Assembly (NCBI GenBank): GCA_017381935.1
Contig: JAFOBG010000002.1
Coordinates: 1 to 51,128 of the forward strand
DNA from: Alistipes sp.
Lineage (GTDB): Bacteria > Bacteroidota > Bacteroidia > Bacteroidales > Rikenellaceae
Length of the DNA: 51,128 nucleotides
Direction of reading: 5' to 3'
The notes under the pieces are model-generated. The model made no database searches and had not been told where the DNA came from. It saw nothing but the letters and a program-made list of their open reading frames with translations. The translations under genes were made by a program, and so were the position numbers. Below are positions 9,701 to 17,092 of this stretch, in pieces; positions within the stretch are counted from its first letter, which is position 1; each line of letters begins with the position of its first letter.

Positions 9701-11029
9701 CACTATCCTACTTGGACTGCATCTAATATGCGTCGCCTCTATGCGAAGTACTTCCCAGAGGGCTTTGAGGGCCATCAGTACAACATCCCTGCATGGCAGA
9801 AGATGAACAATATTTCAGACGAGGAGTTGTGGAATGAGCGTATGTTCCTTAAGCAGCGACTCATCAAGACTATTAAGCGTCGTTATACTGACCCTTCACA
9901 GGTTCGTTTTGACTCTCCACGCCAGCTTGTACAGGTTTCAGAGGGTATCAAGCCAGAGGTGCTTACTATCGGTTTTGCACGTCGTTTCGCAACTTATAAG
10001 CGAGCACACCTGCTCTTTACAAACCTTGAGCGTCTGTCAAAGATTGTAAATAACCCTGAGCACCCTGTACAGTTTATCTTCGCCGGTAAGGCGCATCCAA
10101 ACGATAAGCCGGGTCAGGATTTGATTAAGAGAATTGTTGAGGTTTCACTCATGCCTGAGTTTGTGGGTAAGGTTATCTTCTTGCAGAACTACGATATGGA
10201 GCTTGCTCGTCGTATGGTTCAAGGTGTGGATGTATGGCTCAATACCCCTACACGACCACTTGAGGCATCAGGTACATCTGGAGAGAAGTGCGTAATGAAC
10301 GGTGTTATGCAGTTCTCAGTTCTCGACGGATGGTGGGTTGAGGGCTACAAGGAGGGCGCAGGTTGGATGCTTCCTATGGAGCGCACATTTACCGACCAGA
10401 GCTACCAGAACGACCTTGACGCCGAGATGATTTATACCACTATCGAGGAGCAGATTGTTCCTATGTATTATGAGCGTAACGAGAAGAACATCCCTACAAA
10501 GTGGTGTAAGGCTATTAAGAGCTGTGTAGCAGATATCGCATCTAACTTCACAACAAACCGTATGCTTACTGACTACGAGGAGCGTTTCTACAACTCACTT
10601 GCAGAGCGTAAGAATACAATGGTTGCCAACAACTATATCTTGGCTCGTGAGATTGCGGCATGGAAGCGTAAGGTTTCAGCAGCTTGGGATAATGTTAAGG
10701 TGCTTAACGTAGAGCGTGTACGTGTTGATAAGGAGGCACTCTATGTAGGTGAACAGTATCGTTTCGAGGTTGCTCTGGATATTGCAAACCTCAATGCTGA
10801 GGATATTGGCGTAGAGCTTGTAGTGGCTAAGCCAATGGTTGCAAATCAGGCAGCAAATGTAGATTACTCTCTGCCATTTGTTCAGACTAAGGTTGAGAAT
10901 AGTAAGGTTGTTTATACTCTCGAATATACCCCACGAAAGACCGGTATATTTGATATTGCAATCCGAATCTTCCCTAAGAACGAGAAGCTTGCTCACCGCA
11001 TGGACTTTGCTCTGGTAAAATGGTGCTAA
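6782..11029 (+). CDS. glgP: Fused glycogen synthase (GT3-like) and alpha-glucan phosphorylase (GT35)
   Basis: One 1415-residue polypeptide with two opposing glucan activities. Residues 1 to about 540 resemble eukaryotic-type GT3 glycogen synthase: FEVSWEVCNKVGGI at 12-25, and the E-x7-E type segment YEPWGYTPLE with E437 and E445. Residues about 583-700 match the DUF3417 region that precedes Thermus-type phosphorylases (WWSWTLGARDLF). Residues about 665-1305 are the GT35 catalytic part: FSMEYGLHHTLKIYSGGLG near 672, and the pyridoxal-phosphate site EASGTSGEK with the PLP lysine at K1169. A C-terminal beta-rich tail covers about 1310-1415. Both catalytic signatures look intact. GT3 enzymes use UDP-glucose; phosphorylase releases glucose-1-phosphate. 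It is the first gene of the locus, behind its own promoter. Such fusions are common in Bacteroidetes, but I know of little biochemistry on them. Confidence 0.92.
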   Translation: MSEKKFTPDTLFEVSWEVCNKVGGIHTVVATKALTVTKLLGDKYIVIGPDFSQDNGNSEFEEDATLLRAWRQQLYNEGIRVRIGRWNIVGKPLAILIDFTTHFSQKDEILKSLWDNYHVDSLSGQWDYVEPVLFGHIAGQVIASYVENIAVATDKVVAHFHEWMSCSGGLYLRQNSPYVATVMTTHATVMGRCIAGNNLPLYGNLSKFNADDLARQFNVTAKHSIEKMGAMYHDAFLTVSDITARECKHLLGKEVDIVTPNGFENDFVWSGAEYDTKRAEARKAMIEVAEACLGCKFESEPLIVGTSGRYEFHNKGLDVFFESLKRLSESNVEKQILAYVTVPAANHGARTDLQAYLKDNSKAIDPSQYKNSTHYLDNQSWDPVVKAISEYGLDTSESKVKVIFVPTYLNQNDGIFNKNYYELLVGMDLTVFASYYEPWGYTPLESIAFSVPTITTTLAGFGVWAAGLEDHEGVTVIERNDTNSSQAAAEIALTIQQFASRLEQEVAEIRASVYDVSKLALWKNLFKRYQKAYQVAIESCVARTNRAVLGDGGSKTEQINFVRQQLFAERPSWQRVMVEKSLPEVLRPLEELSRNLWWSWTLGARDLFEYIDKNLWVEVNRNPIALLDKLSIERLSELEQDTEFLTKLGEVYSQFQEYMNEAPKEQTPKIAYFSMEYGLHHTLKIYSGGLGILAGDYLKEASDKNVPMVAVGLLYRYGYFTQRLSAQGAQEAVYEPQNFFKLPISPVRDEDGSWITVQVAFPGRTLYARVWRCMVGRTALYLLDTDYEANLEEDRQVTHYLYGGDWENRLKQELLLGVGGIRALNKMGIKQDVYHCNEGHAAFIGLERIRNFIGRQKLSFSEALEVVRSSSLFTTHTPVPAGHDAFPESMIRQYMSHYPDVLGITWDQFINLGKVNPNDVNEKFSMSVLACNLSQEVNGVSWLHGEVSKDILGNMWPGYFKNELHIGYVTNGVHYPTWTASNMRRLYAKYFPEGFEGHQYNIPAWQKMNNISDEELWNERMFLKQRLIKTIKRRYTDPSQVRFDSPRQLVQVSEGIKPEVLTIGFARRFATYKRAHLLFTNLERLSKIVNNPEHPVQFIFAGKAHPNDKPGQDLIKRIVEVSLMPEFVGKVIFLQNYDMELARRMVQGVDVWLNTPTRPLEASGTSGEKCVMNGVMQFSVLDGWWVEGYKEGAGWMLPMERTFTDQSYQNDLDAEMIYTTIEEQIVPMYYERNEKNIPTKWCKAIKSCVADIASNFTTNRMLTDYEERFYNSLAERKNTMVANNYILAREIAAWKRKVSAAWDNVKVLNVERVRVDKEALYVGEQYRFEVALDIANLNAEDIGVELVVAKPMVANQAANVDYSLPFVQTKVENSKVVYTLEYTPRKTGIFDIAIRIFPKNEKLAHRMDFALVKWC

Positions 11030-11096
11030 AGTCAAATAAACCTTTATAGGTTGTTGAGAATCCTTGTCGTAACTATACGATAAACTATCATAAATA

Positions 11097-11138
11097 GGTG
11101 GTTTGGGTGTTATTTTACGTCCAAACCGCTTTGTTTGA
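11097..11138 (+). terminator. Terminator- or attenuator-like hairpin after the fusion gene
   Basis: An 8-bp stem (GGTTTGGG/TCCAAACC, one G-U pair) at 11100-11127, extendable to 11097-11130 with wobble pairs, has a 12-nt loop and is followed by TTTGTTTG. The U tract is imperfect, so partial termination between the fusion gene and the debranching enzyme is plausible. A near-consensus -7 box (TATCTTTA) follows at 11181-11188. Confidence 0.55.
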
Positions 11139-11180
11139 TAAAAAATTCAAAAAAAGATGCACAATTTGATAAATTTTTTG

Positions 11181-11188
11181 TATCTTTA
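11181..11188 (+). promoter_or_regulatory. Possible internal promoter before debranching enzyme
   Basis: TATCTTTA matches TAnnTTTG at all but the last position and lies 34 bp before the ATG at 11222. No -33 TTTG is present at the right spacing. Confidence 0.4.
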
Positions 11189-11221
11189 CGTTACTTCTTG
11201 TAAAATCTTACTAAAAATATT

Positions 11222-13216
11222 ATGCCTGGATTAACATTTGACAAACGGGAACTTGGAAACTTGGAGTATTCACTTCAACGTGAAATGCTTGCAACTGATC
11301 GTCGTGGTGGCTATATGAGTACCACTATTGTTGGTTGTAATACTCGCAAGTATCATGGACTGATTGTTGCTCCTATCGACACGACAGATCAAACTTATGT
11401 TTTGCTCTCGTCTCTCGATGAGACTATCGTGCAGCACGACCAGTCATTCAATTTGGCATTGCATCGCTTCCGTGGTGTATATGAGCCAAGAGGACACAAG
11501 TACATCACAGACTTTGAGTACACACCGTGTCCAACAATTACCTATCGTGTGGGTGGCGTTATTTTGAAGAAAGAGTTGCTGTGGATTCACAAGCGTACTC
11601 AGCTTATGATTCGCTACACTCTTGTTGACGCACACTCTAAGACGACGCTTCGTTTGCGTCCATTCCTTGCTTTTAGAAACAAACACTCACTCTCTAAGGC
11701 AAATATGGAGGCAAATGTTCGCTCTTATCCTGTGAAGAATGGTGTTAAGAACCGTCTCTATGATGGTTTCCCATGGCTCCACATGCAGTTGAGTAAGGAT
11801 AACTCTAAGTTTATTGCAGCTCCTGATTGGTATTACGACTTTGAGTATCAGAAGGAGATGGAGCGTGGCTATGAGGGCTATGAGGATCTGCTTACAACAG
11901 GATACTTTGAGATGGAGATAGAGAAGGGCGAGAGCATTATCTTCTCAGCATCTGTTGATGAGATGTCATCAGGCGAGGAGATTGTTGACTACTTCAACAC
12001 CTCTATTGCTCGTCGTACACATAAGATAGACTTTAGAAGCTGTCTGCACCACTCGGCTCGTCAGTTTATTATCCGTCGTCCAGGTGATAGAACAGAGGTT
12101 GTAGCCGGTTATCCTTGGTATGGCGTAGATGGTCGCTCAACATTTATCTCACTTCCTGGACTTACCCTTGAGCAGGGCTATAAAGAGGACTGTATGGCAG
12201 TTCTTGATACCATGGTTGGCGATATGCACAATGGCGACTTCGCCGGCTCTGCATCGGCTGAGGTAGCTGCAGATGCTCCATTGTGGTTCTTCTGGACACT
12301 ACAGCAGTTGGAGTCTCATATTGGCGCTAAGGCTATTTGGGAGAAGTATGGTGAGGCTATGAAGAGCATCCTCGGAGCATATCGTAAGGGTTTCTTTGGA
12401 GGTTGTGTAGCACTGCACAGTAACGGCCTTGTTTGGGCTTCTCGTGAGGGTTATGCCCTTACATGGATGAACTCTGTGGTAAATGGAGTACCTCAGACCC
12501 CTCGTGCAGGTTATACAGTTGAGATTAATGCCCTTTGGTACAATGCTGTATGCTACACCTTGGAGCTTGCTAAGAAGTGTGGCGACAAGACATTTGTTGC
12601 AGAGTGGAAAAATCTTCCAAAGCAGACAAAGCAGGCCTTTATTGAGAACTTCTATCTCTCTGAGGAGGGTTATTTGGCAGATTATGTAGATTTGCGTGGC
12701 GCAGATAAGGCTATTCGTTGTAACCAGATTATCGCTTGTGGCTTGCCTTACATTATGGTTAGCGAGGAGCAGATTGTAAGCATATTGCTCAATGCACGCC
12801 AGCATCTGCTCACACCACACGGTTTGCGTTCACTCTCTCCTGAGGATTCTCGTTTTGAGTCAACATATAAGGAGAATCCAATTGAGCAGGAGGCTGCAAG
12901 TAAGAATGGAGCAGTATGGGTATGGCCTATGATGTTCTATTTTGAGTGTGCATTTGCTCTTCAGGGCGAGCGTTTCCTTGCTAAGGCAAAGGAGATATAT
13001 GAGTCTTATGACGACAATATTCAGACCTACTGTATAGGCTCAGTTGCCGAGTACTATGATGCTAACCCGCCATTTGCACCTCGTGGAGCTGTTTCGCAGG
13101 CATGGAGCGTGGGCGCATTGCTCTATATTCAGCAGCTTATTGAGCAGCAGGAGGCTAAGGCTGTTCGTGCCGCAAAGCGCGCAGCAAAGAAAGATGTAAA
13201 AACAAGTAAAAAATAA
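11222..13216 (+). CDS. Glycogen debranching enzyme (amylo-alpha-1,6-glucosidase, GH133 type)
   Basis: Hydrolyses alpha-1,6 branch points of glycogen, normally after phosphorylase has shortened the outer chains. Residues about 1-220 are the bacterial/archaeal debranching-enzyme N-terminal domain, starting with REMLATDRRGGYMS and NTRKYHGLIVAP. Residues about 285-655 are the (alpha/alpha)-barrel GDE_C domain, with DGRSTFISLPG, APLWFFWTLQQ, PRAGYTVEINALWYNA and the C-terminal GAVWVWPMMFYF. Length is 664 residues. In many relatives the barrel motif is TWMD; here it reads TWMN (N417). No signal peptide, so cytoplasmic. The basic C-terminal tail is rich in Lys and Ala. The GT4 gene follows after 6 bp. 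Confidence 0.92.
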   Translation: MPGLTFDKRELGNLEYSLQREMLATDRRGGYMSTTIVGCNTRKYHGLIVAPIDTTDQTYVLLSSLDETIVQHDQSFNLALHRFRGVYEPRGHKYITDFEYTPCPTITYRVGGVILKKELLWIHKRTQLMIRYTLVDAHSKTTLRLRPFLAFRNKHSLSKANMEANVRSYPVKNGVKNRLYDGFPWLHMQLSKDNSKFIAAPDWYYDFEYQKEMERGYEGYEDLLTTGYFEMEIEKGESIIFSASVDEMSSGEEIVDYFNTSIARRTHKIDFRSCLHHSARQFIIRRPGDRTEVVAGYPWYGVDGRSTFISLPGLTLEQGYKEDCMAVLDTMVGDMHNGDFAGSASAEVAADAPLWFFWTLQQLESHIGAKAIWEKYGEAMKSILGAYRKGFFGGCVALHSNGLVWASREGYALTWMNSVVNGVPQTPRAGYTVEINALWYNAVCYTLELAKKCGDKTFVAEWKNLPKQTKQAFIENFYLSEEGYLADYVDLRGADKAIRCNQIIACGLPYIMVSEEQIVSILLNARQHLLTPHGLRSLSPEDSRFESTYKENPIEQEAASKNGAVWVWPMMFYFECAFALQGERFLAKAKEIYESYDDNIQTYCIGSVAEYYDANPPFAPRGAVSQAWSVGALLYIQQLIEQQEAKAVRAAKRAAKKDVKTSKK

Positions 13217-13222
13217 GGTAGA

Positions 13223-14533
13223 ATGAGAGTTTTAATGTTTGGATGGGAGTTTCCTCCACATATTGCCGGTGGACTGGGAACTGCTTGCTACGGAATGACG
13301 CGTGGTCTTGCGCGTAACGGCGTAGATGTTACTTTCGTTATGCCGCACGCCAGTGGTGATGAGGATGAGCGATTTGTTGATATTGTCAACGCAAGCGATG
13401 TGGAGACTGTCTTTGGTAATGTAGAGTCCGATAGTGCGGATATTATCGAGAAGATGTCATTTATTCATATCGACTCTAACCTTGTGCCATATCTTTCACC
13501 AGAGGATTATGAGACTTACCATGACGAGTTTGTTAAGACCGGCGAGAAGCGTTGGGAGACAAAGGATGTATGGAGTCAGCGTTATACCTTCTCAGGAAAG
13601 TATGGAGCAAATCTGTTGGAGGAGATTGCACGTTATGCAATCGTTGCAGCTCAGGTGGCAAAGGATCATGCGGGCGAGTTTGATGTTATTCACGCTCACG
13701 ACTGGCTTACATATTTTGCCGGTATTGCAGCAAAGAGAGTCTCTGGCAAGCCGCTGGTAGTACACATGCATGCAACAGAGTTTGACCGTTCTGGTGAGAA
13801 TATCAATACACAGACCTATGCAATTGAGCGTGCCGGTATGCATGCTGCAGACCGTGTAATTGCTGTGTCAAACCTTACACGAAATATCATTATCAACCGC
13901 TACGGAGTGCCAGCAGAGAGAGTAGTTGCAGTACACAACGCTGTACGCTTTACCGATAAGGGCGAGGCTTGGCCGGAGCGTGGTGTTGAGGATAAGGTTG
14001 TTACATTCTTGGGCCGTATCACCTTCCAGAAGGGTCCTGACTATTTTGTTGAGGCCGCAGCAAAGGTGCTTAAGCGTTGCCCTAATGTACGATTTGTTAT
14101 GGCAGGTTCGGGCGATATGATGAACCACGTTATTCGTCGTGTTGCACGTCTTGGTATTGCAGACCGTTTCCACTTCACAGGTTTCCTTCGAGGAGCAGAT
14201 GTGGATAAGATGTTCCAACTCTCAGATGTCTTTGTTATGCCATCTGTATCAGAGCCTTTCGGTATTGCACCGTTGGAGGCTATGCGTTCAAATGTCCCTG
14301 TGATTATCTCAAAGCAGAGTGGTGTTGCCGAGGTGCTTGACTACGCTGTTAAGGTTGACTATTGGGATGTTGATGCTATGGCAGATGCTATCTATGGTCT
14401 TGTAACCTATCCGGCTCTGTCAAAGATGTTTGCTGAGAAGGGCTTGGAGGAGGTTATCTCTCTTAAGTGGAACGACGCTGCAGCAAAGATTAAGAAAGTC
14501 TATGAAGACGCAATTTCAGAGTGCAATAAATAA
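13223..14533 (+). CDS. GT4-family glycosyltransferase, probable glucan synthase
   Basis: GT-B fold glycosyltransferase, 436 residues, cytoplasmic. The N-terminus MRVLMFGWEFPPHIAGGLG at 1-19 is typical of glycogen-synthase-like GT4/GT5 enzymes. DVIHAHDWLTYFAG lies near 153-166. The C-terminal nucleotide-sugar domain begins near LGRITFQKGPDYF (about 262), and the E-x7-E motif SEPFGIAPLE places E344 and E352. Its position between debranching enzyme and GH57 genes, 6 and 11 bp apart, argues for alpha-glucan synthesis or glucan primer formation. The donor (UDP- or ADP-glucose) cannot be read from sequence. Other GT4 roles such as polysaccharide capsule synthesis are less likely in this context. 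Confidence 0.85.
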   Translation: MRVLMFGWEFPPHIAGGLGTACYGMTRGLARNGVDVTFVMPHASGDEDERFVDIVNASDVETVFGNVESDSADIIEKMSFIHIDSNLVPYLSPEDYETYHDEFVKTGEKRWETKDVWSQRYTFSGKYGANLLEEIARYAIVAAQVAKDHAGEFDVIHAHDWLTYFAGIAAKRVSGKPLVVHMHATEFDRSGENINTQTYAIERAGMHAADRVIAVSNLTRNIIINRYGVPAERVVAVHNAVRFTDKGEAWPERGVEDKVVTFLGRITFQKGPDYFVEAAAKVLKRCPNVRFVMAGSGDMMNHVIRRVARLGIADRFHFTGFLRGADVDKMFQLSDVFVMPSVSEPFGIAPLEAMRSNVPVIISKQSGVAEVLDYAVKVDYWDVDAMADAIYGLVTYPALSKMFAEKGLEEVISLKWNDAAAKIKKVYEDAISECNK

Positions 14534-14544
14534 ATAGAAAAGAT

Positions 14545-15756
14545 ATGAAAACCGTTTGTTTGTATTTTCAAGTACATCAGCCTTGGCGACTGAAGACCTA
14601 TCGCTTCTTCAATATCGGTAAGGACCACAACTATCTCGACGATTTGACAAATCGTGCCATCATGCAGAAAATTGCACGTGAGTGCTATCTGCCAATGAAC
14701 TCATTGCTCCTCAGCCTTATTAAGGAGAATAAGGGTGCATTCCGTGTATCGTTCTCTCTTACAGGTACTGTTGTAGAGCAGTTCAAACTCTATGCTCCAG
14801 AGGTTCTCGACTCATTCCGAGAGTTGGTAAAGACCGGCTGTGTAGAGCTCCTTTGCGAGACCTACTCACATTCACTTGCAGCTCTTTCAAGTAAAGAGGA
14901 CTTTGTAGAGCAGGTTAAGGCTCATCAGGCAATGCTTAAGAAGGAGTTTGGTGTAAAACCAAAGGCTTTCCGCAACACAGAGCTTATCTACTCAGATGAG
15001 ATTGGTACAATGGTAGGCGAGCTTGGCTTTAATACAATCCTTGCTGAGGGTGCAAAGCATGTCCTTGGTTGGAAGTCTCCTGACTATGTATATGCAGGTG
15101 CAGGCGACCAGAGCCTTCGTGTATTGTTGCGTAACTACAAGCTATCTGACGATATTGCATTCCGTTTCTCAAATCAGGGTTGGGACGAGTATCCACTCTC
15201 AGCAGACAAGTATGCAAGTTGGCTTAGCGATGCAGACGGAGAGGTTGTTAACCTCTTTATGGACTATGAGACCTTTGGTGAGCACCAGAAGGCATCAACC
15301 GGCATCTTCGACTTCGTTAAGGCTCTTCCAAAAGCTATCTTGAACCGTGGCGACCTTAAGTTTGCAACTGTATCTGAGACTGCAGCAGAGCATCAGCCTG
15401 TAGCCGTTATCCACTGTCCTCACGTAATGTCTTGGGCAGACGAGGAGCGTGATATTACAGCTTGGCTTGGTAATGACCTTCAGAATGAGGCATTTGCAAA
15501 GATTTATGAGCTTAAGGATAAGGTTCGCAGCCTTAAGAGTGAGGACTTTAACTATGTATGGAACTTCATGCAGACCTCAGACCACTTCTACTATATGGCG
15601 ACAAAGTGGCTCTCTGATGGCGATGTTCACTCATACTTCAACCCTTACGGTTCATCTTATGAGGCATTTATCAACTATATGAATGTCCTCTCAGATTTCC
15701 AGATTGAGGTAGAGAAGGCTCTTGCTGCAAAGAAAGCTCGCAAGAAGAGTAAATAA
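14545..15756 (+). CDS. Glycoside hydrolase family 57 (alpha-amylase-like)
   Basis: Retaining alpha-glucan hydrolase or transferase of family GH57, 403 residues with no signal peptide. Family signatures seen are YFQVHQPWR near the N-terminus (7-15), CETYSHSLA in the second region, FRNTELIYSDE with the probable nucleophile E146, and FMDYETFGEHQ with the probable acid/base D240. GH57 branching enzymes are usually longer with an extra helical C-terminal region, so an amylase-type hydrolase is favoured, although a transferase role is not excluded given that no GlgB is in the window. The Lys/Ala-rich tail resembles that of the debranching enzyme. It is the last gene of the glycogen operon, followed 17 bp later by a strong terminator. 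Confidence 0.88.
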   Translation: MKTVCLYFQVHQPWRLKTYRFFNIGKDHNYLDDLTNRAIMQKIARECYLPMNSLLLSLIKENKGAFRVSFSLTGTVVEQFKLYAPEVLDSFRELVKTGCVELLCETYSHSLAALSSKEDFVEQVKAHQAMLKKEFGVKPKAFRNTELIYSDEIGTMVGELGFNTILAEGAKHVLGWKSPDYVYAGAGDQSLRVLLRNYKLSDDIAFRFSNQGWDEYPLSADKYASWLSDADGEVVNLFMDYETFGEHQKASTGIFDFVKALPKAILNRGDLKFATVSETAAEHQPVAVIHCPHVMSWADEERDITAWLGNDLQNEAFAKIYELKDKVRSLKSEDFNYVWNFMQTSDHFYYMATKWLSDGDVHSYFNPYGSSYEAFINYMNVLSDFQIEVEKALAAKKARKKSK

Positions 15757-15773
15757 CAAACCAATCTAATACG

Positions 15774-15813
15774 ACAACCCCGAAAGCAAATCGTTTTTGG
15801 GGTTGTTTAATTT
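15774..15813 (+). terminator. Strong intrinsic terminator ending the glycogen locus
   Basis: ACAACCCC (15774-15781) pairs with GGGGTTGT (15799-15806). The stem extends inward to 14 bp with G-U pairs around a 5-nt loop, and TTAATTT follows. It lies directly after GH57 and before the PHP gene. Confidence 0.9.
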
Positions 15814-15819
15814 GAGGAT

Positions 15820-17019
15820 ATGAACAGAATAATATCTACGCTTGTGCTGACTTTTGTCGCTCTTACGGCTAATGCGCAGTACTATACAACCCTAAACCGA
15901 GAGGCGGCTATTCGTCTCTTTAACCGCCCTATGGAACGCCGAGAGATTATACTGCCGACAATTGATGGTTATACTCTCTATAAAGCTGATTTTCATACAC
16001 ATACAATCTACTCTGATGGCGATGTTACTCCACGCCAGAGAGTACGTGAGGCGTGGTATGATGGGTTGGATATTGTGGCAATAACCGACCATCTTGAAAT
16101 TCGCACATACGAGAAGTTTATGCTCAAGGTGCTTGCGCCTTACAACAGAACCTCAGAGCCATTTAAGTATGAGCACGCAGGCATTGCCAACAAAAAGGAT
16201 AAAAATACCCCTGTGCTTGCCAACCTCAACGCTGCTTATGATGAGGCGGTATATTATACCCAGCGAGAGAATCTTCCGATAATGGTTGTTCGTGGTACTG
16301 AGATATGGCGTAACACAAAGAGTGTTGGCGAATTTAACGCTCTGTTTCTTAAAGATATAAACGTTATTTGCCATCCAGACCTATTTGAGTCTTTTAGACG
16401 GATTAAGGAGCAGGGCGGACTGATTATGCACAACCACCCTGGCTATACTCGTACAACGACAGAGATTGCTGAGGGCGACCAAGCTCGTGCATATAGAGAG
16501 GGCTGGATTGATGGTGTTGAGGCTGTCAATAGCACAACGCTCTACCCGGATATTATAGGGCGATGTGTTGAGAAAAAGCTCTTTATTGCTGCCAATACAG
16601 ATGCACATAAGCCTACGTCGCATGATTGGCCTGCAAATGGAGAGTTTTTCCGCACAATGACCTTTGTTATGGCCAAAGAGTGCAGTGAAGAGGCTATCAA
16701 AGAGGCTCTTAAAGAGTGTCGTACAATAGGTTATAGCGGAAACCACTTAGTGGGTGAGCATAGATACCTCTCGGCATTTATTAATGCTGCTGTAACATGC
16801 CGTGTTATCTGTCAGAGTGAGAAACAATGCACATACTCCTTTACAAATAACTGCTCTATTCCGTTTATGTTGCGTTATAAAAATAATGTCTATAAGCTCG
16901 AACCGTTTAAGACCCTTAGCTTCAGCTTTAAGAAACAGAGCCTACCGACCTTCGTTGTTGAGAATATGTGGCATATTGACGAGCAACATCCTCAAGTAAC
17001 TTTATCGATTGATAAATAG
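15820..17019 (+). CDS. Secreted PHP-domain phosphodiesterase (Sb-PDE-like), paralogue 1
   Basis: Metal-dependent phosphoesterase of the PHP superfamily, exported through a signal peptide (residues 1-19, cut after TANA). It resembles the Sb-PDE group, named for a Sphingobium phosphodiesterase. Metal-site motifs: HTH at H59 and H61, SDG with D66, ITDH with D90 and H91, GTE with E161, HNHPG with H204 and H206, and NTDAH. The position that is His in the paralogue at 48402 (GHFNALF) is Glu here (E171, GEFNALF). A small C-terminal beta domain follows the PHP fold. It starts only 7 bp after the glycogen terminator and no clear promoter is visible. It is convergent with the phosphate transporter gene, which suggests phosphate-ester scavenging; the substrate is unknown. 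Confidence 0.82.
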   Translation: MNRIISTLVLTFVALTANAQYYTTLNREAAIRLFNRPMERREIILPTIDGYTLYKADFHTHTIYSDGDVTPRQRVREAWYDGLDIVAITDHLEIRTYEKFMLKVLAPYNRTSEPFKYEHAGIANKKDKNTPVLANLNAAYDEAVYYTQRENLPIMVVRGTEIWRNTKSVGEFNALFLKDINVICHPDLFESFRRIKEQGGLIMHNHPGYTRTTTEIAEGDQARAYREGWIDGVEAVNSTTLYPDIIGRCVEKKLFIAANTDAHKPTSHDWPANGEFFRTMTFVMAKECSEEAIKEALKECRTIGYSGNHLVGEHRYLSAFINAAVTCRVICQSEKQCTYSFTNNCSIPFMLRYKNNVYKLEPFKTLSFSFKKQSLPTFVVENMWHIDEQHPQVTLSIDK

Positions 17020-17037
17020 AGTGTTCTCGGATGGAGA

Positions 17038-17077
17038 AAATAATAGAGACCTTACTAAAGCAAGGTCTCTATTATTT
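17038..17077. terminator. Bidirectional intrinsic terminator
   Basis: A perfect 16-bp inverted repeat (arms 17038-17053 and 17062-17077, 8-nt loop) with AT-rich outer ends that give a T-rich tail on both strands. It sits between the convergent PHP and phosphate-transporter genes and can serve both. Confidence 0.93.
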
Positions 17078-17092
17078 ATTATCCTACTAATA

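Noticed and set aside
12299-12820. 173-codon minus-strand frame inside the debranching enzyme
   Set aside because: Antisense to conserved GDE_C sequence; no recognisable features.
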